From: Salinicola halophyticus
Lineage (GTDB): Bacteria > Pseudomonadota > Gammaproteobacteria > Pseudomonadales > Halomonadaceae
Length of the DNA: 64,000 bases
Reading direction: 5' to 3'
Assembly: GCF_003206695.1 (NCBI RefSeq)
Contig: NZ_PZJN01000014.1
Location: 1 to 64,000, forward strand
The number at the start of each line of letters is the position of its first letter. Within the stretch, counting starts at the first letter, position 1. The notes below the pieces were generated by a model that had not been told where the DNA came from, did not search any database, and saw only the letters and a list, made by a program, of their open reading frames with translations. The position numbers were made by a program, and so were the translations under genes. Below, piece after piece: positions 43,665 to 51,106 of this stretch.

Positions 43665-45620
43665 CTAGAACAACATCGCGTCCAGCCAACCCGTGGGATA
43701 GTGCAGGTTCAACAGCGCCTGCATACCCAGCAGGAAGGCCCCGATACCGATGGCGATCAGCGCCGCCGCCGGCCAGCGTGCCTTGGCGACAAACCGGATG
43801 AAACCCAGCGTCATGAGGAACGCGGTGCTGATGAACCCGAGTAGCGATGCCACAACGACCAGGGCCAGCAGTCCGCCGAGCCAGACCAGCGGCTGGCCGA
43901 TAGGCTGGCTGACCCAGGTCGCCTGCCCCTTCCACGCCTGGGCGCCAGCCAGCAATGCGCCGACGGCCATGATCGCGATGGCCAGCATCGGGAAGATGCC
44001 GCCGATCATCGACATGCCGCTGACGTCGTACCAGGCGCCAGCCGCCAGCGCGAGCATGCCCACGACCAGTACCAGGTCGATCTTGCCGAAGGTCGGCGCC
44101 GGCGTTTCGGCTGCCTGGTGATTGACGTCGGCACCCACCGCCAGCGGCCGCCGCCGTCGCTGAAACAACCGCTTGATCAGCGGAAAGGCAAACGCCAGCG
44201 CGGTCAATGCCAGGATGATGATGACACCGGGGCGAAGAAACGCCGACATGCCATGGAACTGCACGCTCTGATAGAAGTAGGTCTCTGCACCCGGCGCGAG
44301 CACGAAGCCAATCAGGAAAGCGGGACGGGACCAGCCGGCCTGCTTGAACAGTAGCCCGATCGCGCCGACGGCGACCAGCGTGTACCAGTCTCCCAGCGAA
44401 CGGGTGGCCTGAAAGGCGGCGAACAGAATCAGCGTGGTGATCACCGGCGCCAGTAGCACGAACGGAATGCGCGTGATCTGGGAGACCGGACGCGCCAGCA
44501 TCAGGCACAGCGCGGCACCGAGGATATTGGCCAGCGCCAGCGACCAGATAATGGTGTAAGTCAGATCCAGATGAGTGGTGATCATGCTCACCCCGGGCTC
44601 GAGTCCCAGCAGCAGCAGCCCGCCCAGAAAAATCGCCGCCGTGCCCGACCCCGGCACGCCGAACAGCAGCGTCGGCACCATGGCCCCGCAGGCACAGGCA
44701 TTGTTGGCCGACTCCGGGGCGATGACGCCGCGAATGTCGCCCTGACCGAAATGTTTCTCGCCCTTGGTCGTCTTCGATGCGAACGCATAGGTGAGCCAGT
44801 CGACGACCGAGCCGGCGAGCCCGGGGATGGTGCCGATAAGGCTCCCCATGCCGGCACACTTGACGACCAGGCCGCGATTGTCGACGACGTCGCGAATGCC
44901 CTGACGCCATCCGTGTCCCAGCGAAGTCTGCTCCCGGGCAATGCTGCCGCGTCGAATAAGCAGATCGACGATCTCCGGCAACGCGAAGATCGCCAGGCCT
45001 ACGACGATCAGCGGGATACCGTCGAACAGATACTCGACACCCAGGTTCAGACGAAACTCGCCGGTCGCCGGCGCCGTACCGATCGCCCCGGCCAGCAACC
45101 CCAGACCGCAGGCGGCCATGCCCTTGAACAGGCTATCGCCGGAGAGCACAGCGACCATGGCGAGACCCAACAGAGTCAGCACGAACAGCTCCGCCGATGA
45201 GAACGCCAGCACCAGCGGCCGCGCGACCAGAATGAATCCGGTCAGCACGATGGCGCCGATGACGCCGCCACACAGCGATGACAGGAAGGCGCTGGCCAGC
45301 GCCCGCGCCGCCTGACCTTTCTTGGCCAAAGGGAAGCCATCCATCACAGTGGCCTGGGAGGCGCTCGAACCTGGAATCCCCATGAGTACCGACGTGAACG
45401 TGTCCCCCGTGGGGATTACCGCGACCATGCCCATCAGCATGCCCAGCGCCAACCCCGGCTCCATGCCGTAGAGAAACGGCAACAGCAGCGCCATGCCGGC
45501 AATTCCGCCCAATCCGGGAATGATGCCGACCAGCAAGCCGATCATCACCCCCAGACCCATGTATATCAGATGCGAGGCACTGAAGACCCCGCCCAGACTT
45601 GCGACCAAGGCATCTATCAT
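43665..45620 (-). CDS. Tripartite tricarboxylate transporter, fused TctA-TctB membrane subunits
   Basis: A 651-residue fusion. Residues 1 to about 495 are a TctA large membrane subunit with GLLVGIIPGLGGIAGMALLL, FTSVLMGIPGSSASQATVMDG and the mirrored second half GTIPGLAGSVVDW and LLFGVPGSGTAAIFLG. After a basic linker (RRRRPLAVGADVNHQ), residues 510-651 form the four-helix TctB small subunit. Most TTT systems encode TctB separately, so this fusion fixes a 1:1 ratio. A GGAGAG site precedes the ATG. The gene follows tctC (39 bases) and the PrpF-type gene. Confidence 0.95.
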   Translation of the reverse strand: MIDALVASLGGVFSASHLIYMGLGVMIGLLVGIIPGLGGIAGMALLLPFLYGMEPGLALGMLMGMVAVIPTGDTFTSVLMGIPGSSASQATVMDGFPLAKKGQAARALASAFLSSLCGGVIGAIVLTGFILVARPLVLAFSSAELFVLTLLGLAMVAVLSGDSLFKGMAACGLGLLAGAIGTAPATGEFRLNLGVEYLFDGIPLIVVGLAIFALPEIVDLLIRRGSIAREQTSLGHGWRQGIRDVVDNRGLVVKCAGMGSLIGTIPGLAGSVVDWLTYAFASKTTKGEKHFGQGDIRGVIAPESANNACACGAMVPTLLFGVPGSGTAAIFLGGLLLLGLEPGVSMITTHLDLTYTIIWSLALANILGAALCLMLARPVSQITRIPFVLLAPVITTLILFAAFQATRSLGDWYTLVAVGAIGLLFKQAGWSRPAFLIGFVLAPGAETYFYQSVQFHGMSAFLRPGVIIILALTALAFAFPLIKRLFQRRRRPLAVGADVNHQAAETPAPTFGKIDLVLVVGMLALAAGAWYDVSGMSMIGGIFPMLAIAIMAVGALLAGAQAWKGQATWVSQPIGQPLVWLGGLLALVVVASLLGFISTAFLMTLGFIRFVAKARWPAAALIAIGIGAFLLGMQALLNLHYPTGWLDAMLF

Positions 45621-45659
45621 TGTGTTCTCTCCTCTACCGTCTCGGCGACGACGATCCAG

Positions 45660-46769
45660 TTAACGCGTCACGACCCGCACGCCGTAACGATCCTTGAGCC
45701 AATCGACGACCCATTGACGGCGGGCATCGCTGAGTTCCATCGCAGACGCCAGCTGCTTGGCGGCGACCTCTCCCACGACCGGTTCATACGGTCCGACCTG
45801 CTGACGCGCTGCGGCAAGAAAGTCCTCGTTCGTCGTAAGGGCCTTGGCACTGGCGCGATAGCGCGCCAGCAGCTCGGCATCAACCTGCTTGGGAGCCAGC
45901 AGCAACTTTTGCAGGGCGTAGCCGGAGGCGAAGAACTTGTGGAAGACCTCGTAGGCAACGTCGTCTCGGCTGGCGCCGGGCCGTGCCAGATAGAGTTCCG
46001 AGAACGTGGGCAGATCGGGGAAGGCGGGGTCACGCACGATCGCGCCCTCTTCGTTCATCACGCCCAGCGAAAAAAGCGGCACGGCTTGTCCGGCTTCGAC
46101 CAAAGGAGTGACGCTGCTGAAGTAGGCCGAGGTAGTCTGGAAATCGACCCCGGCCTCTCCGCGCTCGAACGCCAGGCGCCCTTCGCCACGACTGCGCATG
46201 CCGAAGACCGGCTCGACCGCCAGGCCCAACATGTCGAATGCCAGCATCACCGGCATCTCGAGCCCGGTCGGCGTCTGCATCGCGAACTTCGTCGGCTCCT
46301 CGCGCAGATTGTCGAGGATCTCGCCGGTCTCCTTGCCGAAACGCGGCTGGACGTAGACCACGCCGCCGGTGGGGGCGGCAATGATCGGCGTCCACTTGTC
46401 GTAGTCGAAGCGGACTCGCGGATCCTGCAGCATGGCCGGGAACTGCGTGGAGGCCGAAGTGACCAGCATCTCCTCGCCACTGGGCTGAGCGCGGGTATAG
46501 AAAAGATTGGTACCGGTGATCGAACCGCCCCCGGGAACGTTGTCGATGACGATGGCAGGATGCTGGGGCAGAGACTGCGCCATCCAGTGCGACATGAAGC
46601 GTGCCCAGACATCGGTGCCCCCGCCGACGCCGAACGGCACGGTCCAGGTCAGCGTGTCGGGCATGGGCTGGCTATCGTCGGCTTCGGCAAATAACGGTAA
46701 CAGCGCCAGCGCACAGGCGATCCACCAGCGCCGGCAAGGCATTCGCGAGAGTTTCGGCTTGGCGTGCAT
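45660..46769 (-). CDS. Tripartite tricarboxylate transporter substrate-binding protein (TctC family)
   Basis: A 369-residue periplasmic binding protein. A signal peptide spans about residues 1-31 (CRRWWIACALALLPLFAEA). The Bug/TctC fold follows, with the typical VPFGVGGGTDVWARF near residue 45, an IVIDNVPGGGSITGTN loop near 75 and the C-terminal ARQQVGPYEPVVGE. AGGAGAGGA lies just before the ATG. It delivers its ligand to the TctA-TctB fusion encoded next. Confidence 0.94.
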   Translation of the reverse strand: MHAKPKLSRMPCRRWWIACALALLPLFAEADDSQPMPDTLTWTVPFGVGGGTDVWARFMSHWMAQSLPQHPAIVIDNVPGGGSITGTNLFYTRAQPSGEEMLVTSASTQFPAMLQDPRVRFDYDKWTPIIAAPTGGVVYVQPRFGKETGEILDNLREEPTKFAMQTPTGLEMPVMLAFDMLGLAVEPVFGMRSRGEGRLAFERGEAGVDFQTTSAYFSSVTPLVEAGQAVPLFSLGVMNEEGAIVRDPAFPDLPTFSELYLARPGASRDDVAYEVFHKFFASGYALQKLLLAPKQVDAELLARYRASAKALTTNEDFLAAARQQVGPYEPVVGEVAAKQLASAMELSDARRQWVVDWLKDRYGVRVVTR

Positions 46770-46817
46770 ATCCTCTCCTTCTCTTGGTTTTATGTTGGAT
46801 GGGCGTTTCTGACGCCT

Positions 46818-47897
46818 TCAGCCGGCGGCGTCCAGCTCGAGCGTTTCCGGGACGAACACCGAACCACTGAACAGTCGACGGGCGGTGCGCACCAACGAGC
46901 AGCGCGGCCATTGCTGCCCAGCGGGCCAATGGCTGACGACGCCCAACCGGCCGCTCGGATGCTCGAGCTCCAGCAGCCCGCTGTCGTCCGACACGCCAGC
47001 GAGACCGTCGGTAATCCCGCGAGCGTCGGCGCATGCCACGGCGAGACCCACGGCGCCGGTGATGGCGAGCGCGCGATGACAACGATGCGGCATGAAATAG
47101 CGCACCTGCAGAATACCGCCTGCTTGCGGTGCACTGATCAGGACAGGTTTGGGAATCACCTTGTCGGCGACATCGCCCAGACCCATGGCGGCTCCGGCCT
47201 GTCGCCGGATCGACTCCAGCCTGGCCATCAGCTCGCGATCTCCATCGAGTTCGGCCGGCGACTCATCACCCCGTTTGCCGAGATCCGTTGCCCGCATCAG
47301 AACCATGGGCATGGCGGCGTCGATACAGGTCACCTCGACGCCGTCGATGACGTCTCGTGGATGACCGGTGGGATAGAGTTCGCCGGTCTTCGCTCCCACG
47401 GCGTTGCGAAATTCCAGCAACACCGGCGCAGCCATGCCGGGGACGCCGTCAATACGCGTCTCGCCGACGTAAGTGACCCGCCCGTCCGGCGTCTGGATAT
47501 CGGCGTCGATGATGCTCTGGGTGTTGACGTTATGGATCGTGACCCGCGTGACGTTACCCTGCGCTGCTACCAGCCCCTGCTCGATGGCGAAGGGGCCGAC
47601 AGCGCTCAGCATGTTGCCGCAATTAGGAGAGGTATCCACGCGCCGCTCTTCGACCATGACCTGGACGAACAGATAATCCACGTCGATACCGGGTTCTGAC
47701 GAGGGCGATACGATGGCGACCTTACTGGTTTGCGGATAACCGCCGCCAATGCCGTCCACCTCCAGCTCATTGCCCGATCCCATCAGCGCCAGCAACATCT
47801 CGTCGCGCTGCGCCGGATCCCGGGGCAGGTCGCTACCCAAAAATACCGGACCCTTCGAAGTACCGCCGCGCATCAATACACAGGGGATGGCTTGCAT
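46818..47897 (-). CDS. PrpF/GalD-family isomerase (4-oxalomesaconate tautomerase-like)
   Basis: A 359-residue protein of the PrpF family (diaminopimelate-epimerase-like fold). It starts MQAIPCVLMRGGTSKGPVFL, the hallmark N-terminus, and holds the catalytic-region SPNCGNMLSAVGPFAIE (Cys near residue 95). Family members are GalD (4-oxalomesaconate tautomerase), PrpF (methylaconitate isomerase) and aconitate delta-isomerase. The neighbouring tricarboxylate transporter points to a tri- or dicarboxylate such as an oxalomesaconate or an aconitate. The ATG at 47897 has AAGGAACG upstream. It is the first gene of a leftward three-gene operon. Confidence 0.88.
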   Translation of the reverse strand: MQAIPCVLMRGGTSKGPVFLGSDLPRDPAQRDEMLLALMGSGNELEVDGIGGGYPQTSKVAIVSPSSEPGIDVDYLFVQVMVEERRVDTSPNCGNMLSAVGPFAIEQGLVAAQGNVTRVTIHNVNTQSIIDADIQTPDGRVTYVGETRIDGVPGMAAPVLLEFRNAVGAKTGELYPTGHPRDVIDGVEVTCIDAAMPMVLMRATDLGKRGDESPAELDGDRELMARLESIRRQAGAAMGLGDVADKVIPKPVLISAPQAGGILQVRYFMPHRCHRALAITGAVGLAVACADARGITDGLAGVSDDSGLLELEHPSGRLGVVSHWPAGQQWPRCSLVRTARRLFSGSVFVPETLELDAAG

Positions 47898-47983
47898 AGA
47901 TCGTTCCTTCCATGTTTCGGCCAACCCGCGGCCACTGGTGGAGGGCAAACTCGCATGCTTGTATCGAGCGATCCAATGCAATT

Positions 47984-47994
47984 ATCGTGACGAT
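47984..47994. promoter_or_regulatory. Candidate LysR-type operator
   Basis: A perfect ATCGT-G-ACGAT dyad within TTATCGTGACGATTAA lies in the gap between the PrpF-type gene and the divergent LysR gene. Two GATAGTCA copies follow (48026-48033 and 48039-48046 region). The position suits control of both directions by the LysR protein. Confidence 0.45.
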
Positions 47995-48107
47995 TAATGC
48001 ACCAAACACATCAATAGACTCAAGATAGTCAAGCCATTGATAGTCATGAAAAAACGGAGTCAGCCGATGAGCTTTCTCGAGGCGTCGATCACGGCGGCAT
48101 TAGACCA

Positions 48108-48167
48108 ATGAACTATAAGTTTTGAGCTATGAACCATGAGTTTTAAGTCATGAACTATGAGCTGCAG
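48108..48167 (+). repeat. Three 21-bp repeats creating two mini-ORFs and the LysR start
   Basis: Three units of 21 bases, each beginning at ATGAAC(T/C)AT, lie head to tail. The first two encode MNYKF-stop (48108-48125) and MNHEF-stop (48129-48146); the third begins the LysR gene as MNYEL (48150). Start codons are at 48108, 48129 and 48150, exactly 21 bases apart. No clear Shine-Dalgarno site precedes any of them. The layout suggests duplication of the translation start region. Confidence 0.85.
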
Positions 48168-49076
48168 CAGATTCAGGCGTTCCTCAAGGTGGCGGAACTG
48201 GAGAGTTTTCAGGCGGCAGCGCAGTCGCTGAATCTCTCCCAGCCGGCCCTGAGTCGCCGCATCAAGAAGCTGGAATCCATTCTGGGAACGCCGCTGCTGG
48301 CACGCACGACCCGCAGCGTTTCGCTCACCACCGTCGGACGCGACTTCTTCCCTCAAGCCAAACGCCTGGTGGATGAATTCGACCACGCGCTTTTCAACAT
48401 CCGCGCGCTGGCCGAAAACCGGATTGGCCAAATTACGCTAGCCTGCATCCCCACCGCCGCGTTCTATTTCCTGCCGGCTGTCATCCGGGAGTACAACGCC
48501 CGCTATCCCAATATCCGCATTCGCCTTCTCGACCTGAGCGCGAACGATGGGCTCGGTGCCGTGCTCAGTGGCGAGGCCGAATTCGGCATCAACATGCTCA
48601 GCGGGCACCATCCCGATATCATCTTCACACCGTTGGTGGTGGAACCCTTTGTGCTGGTGTGCCGGCACGACCATCCGCTGGCGGCGCATGACAGCGTCAC
48701 CTGGAGCGAGCTCAGCACGCATAAGCTGATCGGGGTGGGAAAGATGAGCGGCAACCGGATGCTGCTGGACCATGAACTCTCGTCGCTGACCCAGCGACCG
48801 ACCTGGTTCTACGAGGTTCAGCATCTGTCGACCTCGCTGGGGATGGTCGAAGCCGGACTGGGCGTTGCGGCGGTCCCCAGATTATCGATGCCCGATCAGG
48901 AACACCCGCTGCTGGTTCAGCGCCCCCTAGTCGAGCCGCTGGTAAAACGAACTCTGGGCATGGTGAGACGCCGCGATAGCGCCCTCTCACCGGCCGCGGA
49001 ACGCTTCGTCGAAACGCTGCTGAAACATTGGGACAAGAGCGGCGCTGAAGGCGGCGCCGGACCAATCAATTTGTAG
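48150..49076 (+). CDS. LysR-family transcriptional regulator
   Basis: A 308-residue LysR-type regulator. The winged helix-turn-helix is at residues 4-62 (SFQAAAQSLNLSQPALSRRI), followed by the linker helix and a two-lobed effector domain (about 92-295) with YNARYPNIRIRLLDLSAND and VEAGLGVAAVPRLS. Divergent from the PrpF/TTT operon, it most likely controls that operon in response to the transported carboxylate. Translation start signals are unusual: no clear ribosome-binding site, and two short mini-ORFs with the same start sequence lie just upstream. Confidence 0.94.
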   Translation: MNYELQQIQAFLKVAELESFQAAAQSLNLSQPALSRRIKKLESILGTPLLARTTRSVSLTTVGRDFFPQAKRLVDEFDHALFNIRALAENRIGQITLACIPTAAFYFLPAVIREYNARYPNIRIRLLDLSANDGLGAVLSGEAEFGINMLSGHHPDIIFTPLVVEPFVLVCRHDHPLAAHDSVTWSELSTHKLIGVGKMSGNRMLLDHELSSLTQRPTWFYEVQHLSTSLGMVEAGLGVAAVPRLSMPDQEHPLLVQRPLVEPLVKRTLGMVRRRDSALSPAAERFVETLLKHWDKSGAEGGAGPINL

Positions 49077-49210
49077 CGATCCAGGCATCGGCACGACCTG
49101 GTCCGCTTGGAAGCTGTGACCGCCGCCAAGCGATAATATGGCGACGGCGTCTATTAGGCGGGGCAGAAAATCTTGGGCATGGGCCAATATGGACACTTAA
49201 TGGACACGCA

Positions 49211-49234
49211 CAAAAAAACCGCCAAGTTGGCGGT
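49211..49234 (-). terminator. Terminator of the tRNA Phe-Gln-Thr transcript
   Basis: On the minus strand ACCGCCAA-c-TTGGCGGT (49234-49218) followed by seven T (49218-49212). It lies 45 bases after the tRNA-Thr 3' end. Confidence 0.9.
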
Positions 49235-49278
49235 CTCTTGTAAGGCCAAAAAAGCCTTTCAAATCAATCTCTAAGCTC

Positions 49279-49354
<76 letters not shown>

Positions 49355-49374
49355 GAGCATAGAGACGTTAGCGA

Positions 49375-49449
49375 TGGCTGGGGCAGCAGGATTCGAACCT
49401 GCGCATACCGCTACCAAAAAGCGGTGCCTTACCACTTGGCGATGCCCCA
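49375..49449 (-). tRNA. tRNA-Gln (TTG anticodon)
   Basis: A 75-base cloverleaf on the minus strand starting TGGGGCATC and ending in an encoded CCA after GCCCCAG. The anticodon arm ACCGC-TTTTTGG-TAGCGGT region gives anticodon TTG; the T-arm has GGTTCGAATCC. Middle gene of the cluster. Confidence 0.96.
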
Positions 49450-49456
49450 GCATTGA

Positions 49457-49532
49457 TGGTGGCCAGAGACGGAATCGAACCGCCGACACGGGGATTTTCA
49501 ATCCCCTGCTCTACCGACTGAGCTATCTGGCC
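49457..49532 (-). tRNA. tRNA-Phe (GAA anticodon)
   Basis: A 76-base cloverleaf on the minus strand: acceptor GGCCAGA/TCTGGCC, anticodon arm GGGGA-TTGAAAA-TCCCC with anticodon GAA, T-arm GGTTCGATTCC, encoded CCA. First gene of the tRNA transcript. Confidence 0.97.
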
Positions 49533-49549
49533 TTCGCCAACGGGGACGC

Positions 49550-49578
49550 ATTTAACCAGCAAGCCGTTTGGGGGTCAA
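49550..49578 (-). promoter_or_regulatory. Promoter of the tRNA Phe-Gln-Thr cluster
   Basis: On the minus strand TTGACC (49578-49573), 17 bases, then TTAAAT (49555-49550), followed by a GC-rich discriminator typical of stable RNA promoters. It lies 18 bases before tRNA-Phe. Confidence 0.8.
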
Positions 49579-49624
49579 GCCTTTTTATTTCAAAAAGATG
49601 AGTTCCTTTCGCGACATCGAAAAA

Positions 49625-49897
49625 TCACTGGCTGGGCGGTACGTAGCCCTCGGCGTGATCGGTTTCTTCATTGTCGAAAAAACGGTTCATCTGGGCCATC
49701 AGATACGCCCGTGATTCCGGGTCCAGCATGTTGAGATGCTTCTCGTTGATCAGCCGTGTCTGTTGGGCCTGCCACTCCTCCCAGGCGCGCCTGGAGACGG
49801 TCTGCTGGATTTCCTGGCCCTTGGGGCCGGGCAGCGGCGGGAACGCCAGAGCTTCGAGCTCCTGCTGGTATTTACGGCAGAATACGGTCTGCACCAT
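49625..49897 (-). CDS. yggX: YggX-family Fe(II)-trafficking/oxidative protection protein
   Basis: A 90-residue protein starting MVQTVFCRKYQQELEALAF with the conserved Cys7. The family-typical PPLPGPKGQEI and SRRAWEEWQAQQTRLINEKH and the NMLDPESRAYLMAQMNRFF segment are present. YggX protects Fe-S enzymes from oxidation and its gene is usually linked to mutY, as here: the mutY stop is 12 bases upstream. The ribosome-binding site is AGGAGG, seven bases before the ATG. The product is cytosolic. Confidence 0.97.
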   Translation of the reverse strand: MVQTVFCRKYQQELEALAFPPLPGPKGQEIQQTVSRRAWEEWQAQQTRLINEKHLNMLDPESRAYLMAQMNRFFDNEETDHAEGYVPPSQ

Positions 49898-49909
49898 GTA
49901 AACCTCCTG

Positions 49910-50995
49910 TCATGCGTTGAGTGCGTGGGTCTGGGCCAGTGTCGCCAACAGGGTTTTGACCGGCGCGGCCAGGCCGACGTTGGCGGGCTCGGCGGGGTCG
50001 ACCCATTGGCGATTCGATTCCGCCACGGCGGTAACGGCGTTCTGATCCGGAAGCCGCGCAGGCCGGGGCGTGATCTCCAGCCGGAAATGGGTGAATGTGT
50101 GGGTGAACGGTCGCCAGGCGGATTCGAGGTGGACGCCCCGACAGTGCCGTTCCAGCCACTCGTGCAGCTCATCGTCGCCATCGAACTGCGGAAAGCCCCA
50201 CAGGCCGCCCCACAGGCCGCTGGGCGGGCGTCTTTCGAGCAGCACCCGTCCAGCGTCGTCCCGCAACAGTAACATCTGAGTCTGGCGCGTCGGCAACTCG
50301 CGCTTGGGCTTGGAGCCGGGGTAGCGGCGCTCCTCGCCCTGGGCGTGCGCCACGCAGACATCCTCGAACGGGCACAGCAGGCAGCTCGGCTTGCCGCGCG
50401 TGCAGATCATGGCGCCGAGATCCATCATCGCCTGGGTGTAATCGGGCAGCCGCTCTTCCGGGGTATAGCGCTCCGCCAACTCCCACAGCCTTGCCAGGAC
50501 GTCGCTCCTGCCCGGCCAGCCGTCCACCGCATGCAGGCGAGCCAGCACGCGCTTGACGTTGCCATCGAGAATCGCGGCCCGCTGGCCGGTACTGATGCTG
50601 ACGATCGCGCCGGCCGTGGAGCGCCCGATCCCCGGCAAGGCGGTCATCGCCTCGAGATCGTGGGTCGGGAACTCGCCATCGTGCTCGTCCACGACGACCT
50701 TGGCGGCCTTGTGCAGGTTACGCGCCCGGGCGTAGTAACCGAGCCCGGTCCACAGGTGCAGCACATCATCCTGGGGCGCATCCGCCAGCGTTTGAACATC
50801 CGGGAATCGCGTCATGAAACGTTCGAAATAGGGGATGACGGTAGTGACCTGGGTCTGCTGCAGCATGATCTCCGACACCCAGACCCGATAAGCCGTCTTG
50901 TCGTACTGCCATGGCAACGACTTGCGCCCGTGAGCGTCGAACCAGTCGAACACGCGCTGACGAAAGGCCTCGGCCGAGAGCGCTATTTCTGCCAA
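49910..50995 (-). CDS. mutY: A/G-specific adenine DNA glycosylase MutY
   Basis: MutY removes adenine mispaired with 8-oxoguanine. From a TTG at 50995, with AAGAGGTG just upstream, the protein is 361 residues, the usual length; 26 more open codons before it are not MutY-like. The catalytic E42 is in [10 protein letters not shown], the helix-hairpin-helix [12 protein letters not shown] is at 120-131, and D144 is in [10 protein letters not shown]. The Fe-S cluster cysteines C198, C205, C208 and C214 follow (C-x6-C-x2-C-x5-C). The C-terminal NUDIX-like domain recognises 8-oxoG. Operon with yggX. Confidence 0.97.
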   Translation of the reverse strand: MAEIALSAEAFRQRVFDWFDAHGRKSLPWQYDKTAYRVWVSEIMLQQTQVTTVIPYFERFMTRFPDVQTLADAPQDDVLHLWTGLGYYARARNLHKAAKVVVDEHDGEFPTHDLEAMTALPGIGRSTAGAIVSISTGQRAAILDGNVKRVLARLHAVDGWPGRSDVLARLWELAERYTPEERLPDYTQAMMDLGAMICTRGKPSCLLCPFEDVCVAHAQGEERRYPGSKPKRELPTRQTQMLLLRDDAGRVLLERRPPSGLWGGLWGFPQFDGDDELHEWLERHCRGVHLESAWRPFTHTFTHFRLEITPRPARLPDQNAVTAVAESNRQWVDPAEPANVGLAAPVKTLLATLAQTHALNA

Positions 50996-51106
50996 ACGAC
51001 ACCTCTTGTGAATGATGGGACTCAGCGAAAAATCTGGGTGAGGAAACCGAATCGAATAAAACGGCGCCGACATTGCGTCGGCGCCGAGACTGGCCTTTGC
51101 CCGGGT

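Noticed and set aside
43468..44910. A 480-codon minus-strand frame overlapping the TctA-TctB gene
   Set aside because: It is an alternative frame of the transporter gene. The membrane helices and TctA motifs are in the annotated frame.
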